The notes below the pieces were generated by a model, which made no database searches, was not told the DNA's origin, and worked only from the letters and a program-made list of their open reading frames with translations. The position numbers and the translations under genes were made by a program. From JAUNSR01 sp036655755 (GTDB lineage: Bacteria; Bacteroidota; Bacteroidia; Bacteroidales; JAUNSR01), in NCBI GenBank assembly GCA_036655755.1, contig JAVVPN010000105.1, forward strand, positions 1 to 8,837: a stretch of 8,837 nucleotides of DNA. The letters are read 5' to 3'. This document shows, in pieces, positions 1-5,996 of this stretch (position 1 is its first letter; each line of letters begins with the position of its first letter).

Positions 1-2
1 AT

Positions 3-1121
3 ATGAAAAAAATAAAGATTGTTGCCGACTCGAAGATCCCTTATCTGAGAGGGGTGCTCGAGCCGTTTGCAGAGGTGGTTTATTTGTCACCCGAAAAGAT
101 AGATGCGGCAGCGGTAAAAGATGCGGATGCATTGATTATCCGGACGCGCACGAAGTGTAACAGCCGTTTGTTGGAAGGCAGTCGTGTCAAAATGATTGCT
201 ACGGCAACGATCGGTTACGACCATATCGACCGCGCTTATTGCAGCGAGGCCGGAATCGAATGGCGCAATGCGCCGGGCTGTAACGCCGCCTCGGTGGCGC
301 AGTATATCCTGGGCGCTCTCTCTTTGCTCACGATTGAAAAAGGATTTGAGATAGCCGGTAAAACCGTGGGTATCGTCGGAGTGGGGAATGTCGGTAAGGC
401 GGTAGAGAAAGAGTGTCTCGACTTAGGCCTGAAGGTATTGCGCTGCGACCCTCCGCGTGCGGAATCAGAAGGCGAAGAGGGGTTCGTTTCGCTCGAAACG
501 ATTGCCCGAGAGGCAGACATCATCACCTTTCACACACCGCTGATTCGTGACGGTAAATATCCTACTTTTCACATGGCCAACGATATGTTTTTTACATCTT
601 TAGCTAAAAAGCCAATATTGATTAACAGTTCTCGAGGCGAAGTGGTGGAGGAAGTCGCATTGAAGAATGCTGCTGCCAACGGATTGGTCAGTGAGATGAT
701 TATGGATTGTTGGGAGCATGAACCCGATATCGATTGCGAATTGATGGAGCAAACCTGCATATCGACACCGCATATTGCCGGTTATTCGGCTGATGGAAAA
801 TCGAATGCGACGCGTATGGCGGTTGAAAATATCGCCCGCTTCTTTGGTTGGGCGCCTGATTTGTCGGGTATTCAGCCACCGGCTATCGACCCTTCCGAAT
901 TGGATGCGGCGCTTTATCCGGAAAATACGATTGAGCATCTGATTCTTCAAACGTACGATCCGCGTACCGACTCACAGTGGCTACGCAACAGCCCCGAATC
1001 GTTCGAACAACAACGGGGGGATTACCCCTTAAGAAGAGAATATCGGGCGTTTACGGTAAAAAACGCGCAAACGACCGATATCGGAATATTAAAGAAACTA
1101 GGATTTAAAGTGATCGGTTGA
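3..1121 (+). CDS. pdxB: Erythronate-4-phosphate dehydrogenase (PdxB)
   Basis: This cytoplasmic enzyme oxidises 4-phospho-D-erythronate to 2-oxo-3-hydroxy-4-phosphobutanoate, the second step of the DXP-dependent pyridoxal 5'-phosphate pathway. The 372-residue protein has the layout of a D-2-hydroxyacid dehydrogenase. Catalytic-domain segments flank a Rossmann domain whose GVGNVG dinucleotide loop lies at residues 126-131. The catalytic triad is visible as Arg211 (SSRGE), Glu240 (HEPD) and His257 (TPHIAGYS), each three residues after the E. coli PdxB positions Arg208, Glu237 and His254. A C-terminal extension of about 90 residues, the PdxB-specific dimerisation region, separates it from ordinary SerA or LdhA proteins, and its length fits the PdxB family. 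The ATG lies two bases from the window edge, so its ribosome binding site and promoter cannot be seen. The 3' end overlaps the convergent purN by 17 bases. The main uncertainty is only whether an upstream in-frame start exists. Confidence 0.95.
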   Translation: MKKIKIVADSKIPYLRGVLEPFAEVVYLSPEKIDAAAVKDADALIIRTRTKCNSRLLEGSRVKMIATATIGYDHIDRAYCSEAGIEWRNAPGCNAASVAQYILGALSLLTIEKGFEIAGKTVGIVGVGNVGKAVEKECLDLGLKVLRCDPPRAESEGEEGFVSLETIAREADIITFHTPLIRDGKYPTFHMANDMFFTSLAKKPILINSSRGEVVEEVALKNAAANGLVSEMIMDCWEHEPDIDCELMEQTCISTPHIAGYSADGKSNATRMAVENIARFFGWAPDLSGIQPPAIDPSELDAALYPENTIEHLILQTYDPRTDSQWLRNSPESFEQQRGDYPLRREYRAFTVKNAQTTDIGILKKLGFKVIG

Positions 1122-1680
1122 TTACTTCTTCTATAACTTGCGGAAAGTGTGCGTACTCCAGTGCGTGCACTTTTTTTGCTACATCCTCATAGCTGTCTTC
1201 CGGAAGTACAGGGCAAAAAGCCTGGAAGATGGTGGCACCTTCGTCGTAGTTTTCATTTACGAAATGAATGGTAATGCCCGATTCTTTTTCGGCCGCCGCC
1301 ACAACCGCCTGGTGTACGTTGTCGCCATACATTCCTTTTCCACCAAATTTAGGCAATAAAGCGGGGTGGATATTTACAATTGCCTGAGGATAAGCCTCGA
1401 TTAGGTAAGACGGAATCTTTAACAGGTATCCGGCTAAAACAATAAAATCAATAGATTGTTTTTTTAGAAGGGAGAGAACAGACTCGGCATCCTGCATCTG
1501 TTTTCCGGTGATTACTGCGGAGGGGATTTCCAGCTTTTTTGCTCGTTCAAGTACAAAAGCATCAGCCTTATTAGAGATGATCAAACTGATCTCAATTTTT
1601 TCATTATGAGCGAAATATTCCGAAATATTCTCAGCGTTTGAGCCCGATCCGGAAGCAAAAATTGCAATTCTCTTCTTCAT
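1105..1680 (-). CDS. purN: Phosphoribosylglycinamide formyltransferase (PurN, GART)
   Basis: PurN transfers a formyl group from 10-formyltetrahydrofolate to glycinamide ribonucleotide, the third step of de novo purine synthesis, in the cytoplasm. From the ATG at 1680 the protein has 191 residues, typical for bacterial PurN. The phosphate-binding loop SGSGSN is at residues 10-15. The active-site triad is Asn103, His105 (NIHPALLP) and Asp146 (NYDEG), matching E. coli Asn106, His108 and Asp144. An in-frame TTG at 1701 would add seven residues. I prefer the ATG because the family begins directly with the first beta strand (KKRIAIFASGSGSN), and the extra residues (CTKYKQ) are not typical. No Shine-Dalgarno sequence is seen, as is usual in Bacteroidota. 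The gene is divergent from acpP and its 3' end overlaps pdxB. I see no convincing terminator for it in the pdxB coding sequence. Confidence 0.95.
   Translation of the reverse strand: MKKRIAIFASGSGSNAENISEYFAHNEKIEISLIISNKADAFVLERAKKLEIPSAVITGKQMQDAESVLSLLKKQSIDFIVLAGYLLKIPSYLIEAYPQAIVNIHPALLPKFGGKGMYGDNVHQAVVAAAEKESGITIHFVNENYDEGATIFQAFCPVLPEDSYEDVAKKVHALEYAHFPQVIEEVINRSL
1144..1177 (+). terminator. Intrinsic terminator of pdxB, antisense within purN
   Basis: A 13-pair stem (1144-1156 with 1161-1173) closes a TCCA tetraloop and runs into seven T residues (1171-1177), 22 bases after the pdxB stop codon. Ten pairs are Watson-Crick and three are G-U wobbles (1150/1167, 1151/1166, 1154/1163) in plus-strand RNA. 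In minus-strand RNA those three become A-C mismatches, so the structure should be strong only for pdxB transcription. It lies inside the codons for the last part of PurN. Confidence 0.8.
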
Positions 1681-1694
1681 TTGTTTGTATTTGG

Positions 1695-1719
1695 TGCACA
1701 AAAAAACGATATTTGTGCA
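1695..1719 (-). repeat. Perfect 8-bp inverted repeat in the purN leader
   Basis: TGCACAAA (1695-1702) and TTTGTGCA (1712-1719) are exact reverse complements separated by nine bases. The near arm begins 15 bases upstream of the purN ATG. It could be a leader hairpin or a protein-binding dyad; no T-run follows, so it is not a terminator. Similar TGCA-containing words recur nearby at 1737-1743 and 1775-1788. The function is unknown. Confidence 0.4.
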
Positions 1720-1745
1720 GATTCATGTATTTTGTGGTGCAAATA

Positions 1746-1778
1746 TTTGTTTTGTATCGAGAAAAATGTATTTCTTTG
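1746..1778 (+). promoter_or_regulatory. Candidate Bacteroidota-type promoter of acpP-fabF-rnc
   Basis: TTTG at 1746-1749 and TTTCTTTG at 1771-1778 are separated by 21 bases. This matches the -33 TTTG and -7 TAnnTTTG consensus of primary-sigma promoters in this phylum, with one mismatch in the -7 element. Transcription would begin near 1785 and give a leader of about 45 bases before the acpP ATG. It is inferred from the motif only. Confidence 0.35.
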
Positions 1779-1784
1779 CATCTG

Positions 1785-1792
1785 CAAAATTA
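1785..1792 (-). promoter_or_regulatory. Candidate -7 element for purN
   Basis: Read on the minus strand, this is TAATTTTG, a full match to the TAnnTTTG element. No good TTTG lies at the expected -33 distance upstream, so only half of the promoter is supported. It would give purN a leader of about 95 bases that contains the inverted repeat at 1695-1719. Confidence 0.25.
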
Positions 1793-1830
1793 AGAAAGTA
1801 AATTTATTAATTAACTAAAAACCGTAAGTT

Positions 1831-2067
1831 ATGTCTGAAATAGCATCACGCGTTAAAGAGATTATCGTAGATAAATTAGGAGTTGAAGAATCTGAAGTTA
1901 CTCCTGAAGCAAGCTTCACTAACGACTTGGGCGCTGACTCATTGGATACAGTTGAGTTGATCATGGAATTTGAAAAAGAATTCAACATCACTATCCCAGA
2001 CGATCAGGCTGAGAAAATCGGTACAGTAGGCGACGCTATCACTTATATTGAAGCTAACGCGAAATAA
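1831..2067 (+). CDS. acpP: Acyl carrier protein
   Basis: This 78-residue acidic protein carries growing acyl chains on a phosphopantetheine arm during type II fatty acid synthesis and also feeds lipid A and phospholipid assembly. The attachment serine is Ser37 in the motif GADSLDTVEL (residues 34-43), the canonical DSL site. The sequence continues through the recognition helix (ELIMEFEKEF) and the four-helix pattern of AcpP. Length, charge and motif leave little doubt. It is the first gene of a rightward operon: fabF follows after 24 bases with no terminator between, so carrier and condensing enzyme are made together. Upstream there is no Shine-Dalgarno sequence, only an A/T-rich leader. The divergent purN shares the same intergenic region. 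Confidence 0.98.
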   Translation: MSEIASRVKEIIVDKLGVEESEVTPEASFTNDLGADSLDTVELIMEFEKEFNITIPDDQAEKIGTVGDAITYIEANAK

Positions 2068-2091
2068 TCGATTTACTCCTAAAGATTCATT

Positions 2092-3348
2092 ATGGAATTA
2101 AAAAGAGTAGTAGTAACGGGTCTGGGAGCAATTACCCCGCTTGGACATAATGTGGCAGACACTTGGGATGCCCTTATCAACGGAGTAAGTGGTGCCGGAC
2201 CTATTACTCATTTTGACGCTTCTAAATTCAAAACCCAGTTTGCCTGCGAGGTTAAAGACTTCGATCCACTACAGTATTTTGAAAAGAAGGAAGTACGTAA
2301 GTACGACCGTTATGCTCAATTGGCTATCGCTGCTGCTAAAGAAGCGGTAGAAAACTCAGGACTTGATCTTGAAACAATTGACAAAAACAGAGTGGGTGTC
2401 GTTTTCTCAGCCGGAATCGGTGGTATTCGTACCTTCGAGCAGGAAGTGGGAAGTTACAATGAAGAAGTGGGCCCTAAATTTAATCCGTTCTTTATTCCCA
2501 AAATGATTGCTGATATCGCGGCAGGTCACATCTCCATGATTTATGGATTTCACGGACCGAACTACGCAACGGTATCTGCATGTGCTTCCTCTACAAACGG
2601 TATTATCGATGCATTCAACCTGATTCGTTTGAATAAGGCAAATGTCATTGTAACCGGAGGAGCCGAAGCTGCTATCTCGATTGCAGGTGTAGGAGGTTTC
2701 ACTTCTATGCATGCCCTATCGAACCGCAACGATTCACCTACAACGGCATCTCGTCCGTTTAGTGCTTCTCGTGACGGATTCGTAATGGGAGAAGGTGGTG
2801 TAGGTTTAATCCTTGAAGAGATGGAACATGCTCTGGCTCGCGGAGCAAAGATCTATGCAGAAGTTGTAGGTGGTGGTATGTCGGCAGACGCTTACCATTT
2901 GACAGCCACGCATCCGGAAGGTTTAGGCGCAATGTTGGTAATGAAAAATGCATTGGAAGATGCAGAAATGACACCGGAACAGGTGGATTACATCAATGTG
3001 CACGGTACTTCAACACCGGTAGGGGATATTTCCGAGGCGAAAGCCATCAAGGAAGTATTTGGTGAACATGCCTACAAGTTGAATATCAGCTCAACGAAAT
3101 CCATGACCGGTCACCTTTTAGGGGCTGCCGGAGCACTTGAAGCGATGGTGTGTGTGAAAGCTGTAGAAACGGATACAATCCCTCCGACAATCAATCACGA
3201 AGAGGGCGATGAAGATCCGGAAATCGACTACAACCTGAACTTTACCTTTAACAAGGCACAGCACCGTACGGTTAATGTTGCTTTATCGAATACATTCGGT
3301 TTCGGCGGTCATAACGCAAGTATTATCGTTAAGAAATTTGTAAAGTAA
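2092..3348 (+). CDS. fabF: 3-oxoacyl-[acyl-carrier-protein] synthase II (FabF, KAS II)
   Basis: FabF condenses malonyl-ACP with acyl-ACP to lengthen fatty acids, a cytoplasmic step of type II synthesis. The 418-residue protein shows the complete Cys-His-His active site of KAS I/II enzymes: Cys164 in SACASS, His304 in NVHGTSTP and His341 in the KSMTGHLLGAAG motif, where Lys336 is also present. These lie one residue after E. coli FabF Cys163, His303, His340 and Lys335. The mobile gating loop FGFGG is at 402-406. FabF is preferred over FabB because of the close positional match and its location directly behind acpP, the usual pairing for KAS II. The ATG follows acpP by 24 bases, and rnc begins six bases after the stop codon, so all three genes are probably cotranscribed. 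Confidence 0.97.
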   Translation: MELKRVVVTGLGAITPLGHNVADTWDALINGVSGAGPITHFDASKFKTQFACEVKDFDPLQYFEKKEVRKYDRYAQLAIAAAKEAVENSGLDLETIDKNRVGVVFSAGIGGIRTFEQEVGSYNEEVGPKFNPFFIPKMIADIAAGHISMIYGFHGPNYATVSACASSTNGIIDAFNLIRLNKANVIVTGGAEAAISIAGVGGFTSMHALSNRNDSPTTASRPFSASRDGFVMGEGGVGLILEEMEHALARGAKIYAEVVGGGMSADAYHLTATHPEGLGAMLVMKNALEDAEMTPEQVDYINVHGTSTPVGDISEAKAIKEVFGEHAYKLNISSTKSMTGHLLGAAGALEAMVCVKAVETDTIPPTINHEEGDEDPEIDYNLNFTFNKAQHRTVNVALSNTFGFGGHNASIIVKKFVK

Positions 3349-3354
3349 ATTAGC

Positions 3355-4239
3355 GTGCTAAAAGCATTATATCATAGAATAAGGCTCTTACGGCTTAGGT
3401 CGAAGGAGCCTTATTCGGTTTATTACAAGATATTGGGCTTTGTCCCCGACGATTTGAGTATTTACGAACAGGCATTCCTGCATCGTTCCTCTTCCATTAA
3501 AACTGAAAAAGGCAAATGGATTAATAACGAACGGCTCGAATTTCTGGGAGATGCTGTACTCGACGCGGTCGTTGCGGATGTGGTTTTCCATAAGTTTGAA
3601 ACGAAAAAAGAAGGATTCCTCACGAATACCCGTTCTAAAATAGTACAACGGGAAACACTGAATAAGCTTGCGCTTGAGTTGGGGCTGGATAAGCTGGTTA
3701 AATCTTCAACCCGTACGGTTTCTCATAATAACTATATGTACGGCAATGCATTCGAAGCTTTTATCGGAGCCATTTACGTAGATCAGGGATATGATGTATG
3801 TAAGCTGTTTATCGAGGAGCGGGTAATCGCGCCGTATATCGATTTGGTGAAAATTGCACGCAAAGAGGTCAACTTCAAGTCGAAACTGATCGAATGGAGC
3901 CAGAAAAATAAGGTGAAGATCGATTTCGACCTGATAGAATCATTTACGGACGACGATAACAATCCGGTATTCCAAACACAGATTAAGGTGTGTGGTATAT
4001 CGGCCGGTATCGGAACCGGTTACTCGAAGAAAGAATCGCAGCAGAATGCGGCAAAAGCTACCCTGAAAAAAATTCAGAGCGATGCCGTTTTCCAGAAAGA
4101 ACTCGAGGATGCGAAAGAAGCACTTAAAAATCCGGTCGTGAATGCTCCTGAACTATCGCAAGAGGTATCAGAAACTACCGACCTTCCGATGGTTGTTTCC
4201 GATCCGGAACTCCCGTTCGAGGAAAAAAACGAGGCTTAA
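3355..4239 (+). CDS. rnc: Ribonuclease III
   Basis: RNase III cleaves double-stranded RNA and matures ribosomal RNA precursors. An N-terminal nuclease domain carries the signature NERLEFLGDAVLD (residues 58-70) with catalytic-site acids Glu59, Glu62 and Asp66. The second metal-site segment is GNAFEAFIGAIYVD (130-143) with Glu134. Asn131 stands where E. coli has Asp114. A double-stranded-RNA-binding domain follows at about 172-242, ending in the typical KKESQQNAAKATLKKI helix. The 294 residues exceed the 226 of E. coli: there is an N-terminal lead of about 20 residues and an acidic, probably disordered tail of about 50 residues. The start is a GTG six bases after fabF. I accept it because the basic lead (KALYHRIRLLRLRSKEPY) runs straight into the conserved domain and no ATG lies near. 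It is the last gene of the acpP operon. Confidence 0.95.
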   Translation: MLKALYHRIRLLRLRSKEPYSVYYKILGFVPDDLSIYEQAFLHRSSSIKTEKGKWINNERLEFLGDAVLDAVVADVVFHKFETKKEGFLTNTRSKIVQRETLNKLALELGLDKLVKSSTRTVSHNNYMYGNAFEAFIGAIYVDQGYDVCKLFIEERVIAPYIDLVKIARKEVNFKSKLIEWSQKNKVKIDFDLIESFTDDDNNPVFQTQIKVCGISAGIGTGYSKKESQQNAAKATLKKIQSDAVFQKELEDAKEALKNPVVNAPELSQEVSETTDLPMVVSDPELPFEEKNEA

Positions 4240-4256
4240 AATCCTGATGATATGAG

Positions 4257-4297
4257 AAACGCCCCAAAAGTTTTGATTGAACTTTTGGGGCGTTTTT
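4257..4297 (+). terminator. Strong hairpin terminator after rnc, convergent with the hydrolase gene
   Basis: A perfect 16-pair stem (4257-4272 with 4280-4295) with a seven-base loop contains a CGCCCC/GGGGCG core and ends in TTTTT (4293-4297). It begins 18 bases after the rnc stop and ends seven bases before the stop of the convergent minus-strand gene. On the minus strand it is followed only by TTTCTC, so it is a weaker terminator there, although both transcripts would meet it. Confidence 0.88.
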
Positions 4298-4303
4298 ATG
4301 GCG

Positions 4304-5857
4304 TTACTTTTTTGAAAATCCTTTTTTACAACAATTGTCCATCCAGGCGAATAGTTCGTCCAAATCGTAATCCCCCATGTGGGGCCGATCCCATGCGATG
4401 GCAAAATCCACATCATATCCTTTGTTCTGTAAATAAGTAGCCAGGATCACCTCTATTGCCAGACTCGTATTACTGTCAATCGATCCGTAGCGGATATGCC
4501 AGAATCCCGATGTCTTGCTTTCCGGATTACCGATATAATCCATCGGGTTCATCATTTTGATAATCGACGAAGCCGCCAAAGTGCCTTTCACCGAAGAATT
4601 ATCATACGAATAAAGCGTAAAATGCTGAGCATTGATCGCATCTGTTCCGAATAGATGGTTCTCGGGAGCGGATAAGTCGAAGGTATCGAATGCCGGCGGG
4701 GTTTTCATCCGTTGCATGTTGCGGATATACTGCTCAAAGTCGATATCCACCACTTTCTTATCCTTGATGGTAAGCCATTTGATGCCCGACAAATCTTTTC
4801 CTCCATCCATAGCCGCCTGAGCTGAAGCCAGAACATACGAAATGACAAGGGTTTTGAAATTACCGTTTCCCTGCGCATCGAGAGTTAATAATTCCCCCCG
4901 CTCATTTTTCATACCCAGACTATTGAGATAAACCGGAAACTGTGGTTTTAGCTGGTCGGACACCTGAATCTGTCTTTGGGTAAGTGCTCCCGAAGCATCC
5001 TTTTTCTCCCCTTCGCCGTAGATGAAGTTCAACATCGGGTTATTATAGGTATTCACGCCGTTAAATTGCCATTCGTAAGCACAGTCGGCATGATCGAGGT
5101 TGGTAATGGGGCAATAGGCCGAAACGGCATAGATATGATCGGGAACATCCGGCGCACCCAGTTCAAGCAAATAGGGCTTATAGTCGGGATGATCACCCGT
5201 AGCCCCCAATAAAGAAGACATGGCACCCCCGGCGCTCGTACCGTTAGATATAATTTTTTCGCTGTCGCCCGCAATACGTTTATCATTATAACGCAAATAA
5301 CATACCGCAGCTTTTAAATCCACCAGGCCTGCGGGAGCTTTACCCGTGTAAACCCCCTCGCTGTTTTTCAGTGTCCGTCCACGTGCTCCCGGCGAGGCGA
5401 CCACATATCCTTTGCTTAACGCAACATGAATAGCCGATCCTTGTTGCATATCGGCATCTTTCGGCACTCCCGGCATCATGCGCGGTGCGCCGTCCGGCCG
5501 ATTGGGCATAGGAGGACGGCCACCTCCATTTAGCGTTAGCGGAGCTCCCGGAAGATACCCTTCCACTCCGTTCGGAAAAAAGATAGGGGCGGTTTCCTTT
5601 GTGTAACCGTTTATTGTCTCCCCTTCAAAGTAAGGTTCCGGCACATAGATATTGAGCTTTTGATAAGCGGTATCTACCGGAGTGGCTACGTAAATGATAT
5701 TTTCATAAGCCCGCACGCGATATTGCTTCTTATCAAGCGTAAAACTCTGAGTGGTATAAACCTCCGGATCGAACTCTAAATCATACATTTTGGTTTGCGA
5801 TTTCAGCTCAGTCGCTAAAACCGAACCCAGGAACAATAGAGGAAGAAATGATTTCAT
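4304..5857 (-). CDS. Secreted alpha/beta hydrolase, subtype B tannase-like
   Basis: This 517-residue protein begins with a Sec-type signal peptide (residues 1 to about 20, hydrophobic core LPLLFLGSVLA) without a lipobox cysteine, so it is probably periplasmic or secreted. It has an alpha/beta-hydrolase fold. The nucleophile is Ser208 in GTSAGGAMSSLLGATG (206-221). The likely acid is Asp461 in IRYGSIDSNTS, and the likely base is His493 in DRPHMGDYDLDELFAW. The two C-terminal motifs and the segment between them match what I know of bacterial subtype B tannases, which hydrolyse galloyl esters. The real substrate could be another aromatic or carbohydrate ester, since many Bacteroidota homologues are uncharacterised. 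A glycine/proline-rich stretch at 107-132 looks like a flexible insert before the core. No SusC/SusD, sulfatase or glycosidase gene lies beside it, so it does not sit in a visible utilisation locus. Its start is 139 bases behind the pfkA stop. Confidence 0.75.
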   Translation of the reverse strand: MKSFLPLLFLGSVLATELKSQTKMYDLEFDPEVYTTQSFTLDKKQYRVRAYENIIYVATPVDTAYQKLNIYVPEPYFEGETINGYTKETAPIFFPNGVEGYLPGAPLTLNGGGRPPMPNRPDGAPRMMPGVPKDADMQQGSAIHVALSKGYVVASPGARGRTLKNSEGVYTGKAPAGLVDLKAAVCYLRYNDKRIAGDSEKIISNGTSAGGAMSSLLGATGDHPDYKPYLLELGAPDVPDHIYAVSAYCPITNLDHADCAYEWQFNGVNTYNNPMLNFIYGEGEKKDASGALTQRQIQVSDQLKPQFPVYLNSLGMKNERGELLTLDAQGNGNFKTLVISYVLASAQAAMDGGKDLSGIKWLTIKDKKVVDIDFEQYIRNMQRMKTPPAFDTFDLSAPENHLFGTDAINAQHFTLYSYDNSSVKGTLAASSIIKMMNPMDYIGNPESKTSGFWHIRYGSIDSNTSLAIEVILATYLQNKGYDVDFAIAWDRPHMGDYDLDELFAWMDNCCKKGFSKK

Positions 5858-5892
5858 TTATATCTAATTTATTCTTTTGGGTACCTCAACTT

Positions 5893-5950
5893 CAGGTGAA
5901 CTAATAACCATCACTTATTTAAAACAAATTGACGGTTATAAGTTCACCTG
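5893..5950. repeat. Long imperfect inverted repeat between pfkA and the hydrolase gene
   Basis: Arms at 5893-5913 and 5930-5950 match at 19 of 21 positions in reverse complement, with a perfect outer ten bases (CAGGTGAACT and AGTTCACCTG) and a 16-base AT-rich centre. It lies 36 bases upstream of the hydrolase ATG and 46 bases beyond the pfkA stop. No T-run follows on either strand, so it does not look like a simple terminator. It could be a leader hairpin, an operator, or a copy of a small dispersed repeat. Confidence 0.7.
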
Positions 5951-5996
5951 TATCCTGATCGATTTAGTTTATATTATATAAGTTGCTGTTATCGGG

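Noticed and set aside
1040..1081. ATATCGG/CCGATAT inverted repeat with an inner GCGTTT/AAACGC stem as a possible purN terminator
   Set aside because: No T-run follows on the minus strand, the stems are short, and it lies wholly inside the pdxB coding sequence.
1681..1701. Upstream TTG start that would add seven residues to PurN
   Set aside because: The ATG at 1680 begins exactly at the conserved first strand of the family, and the added residues overlap the inverted repeat and look noncoding.
4252..4440. Small plus-strand open frame running through the rnc terminator
   Set aside because: It includes the terminator hairpin and then the antisense of the hydrolase 3' end, and its peptide has no recognisable features.
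5798..5857. Lipoprotein signal on the tannase-like hydrolase
   Set aside because: There is no cysteine near the end of the hydrophobic core, so a type I signal peptide is more likely.
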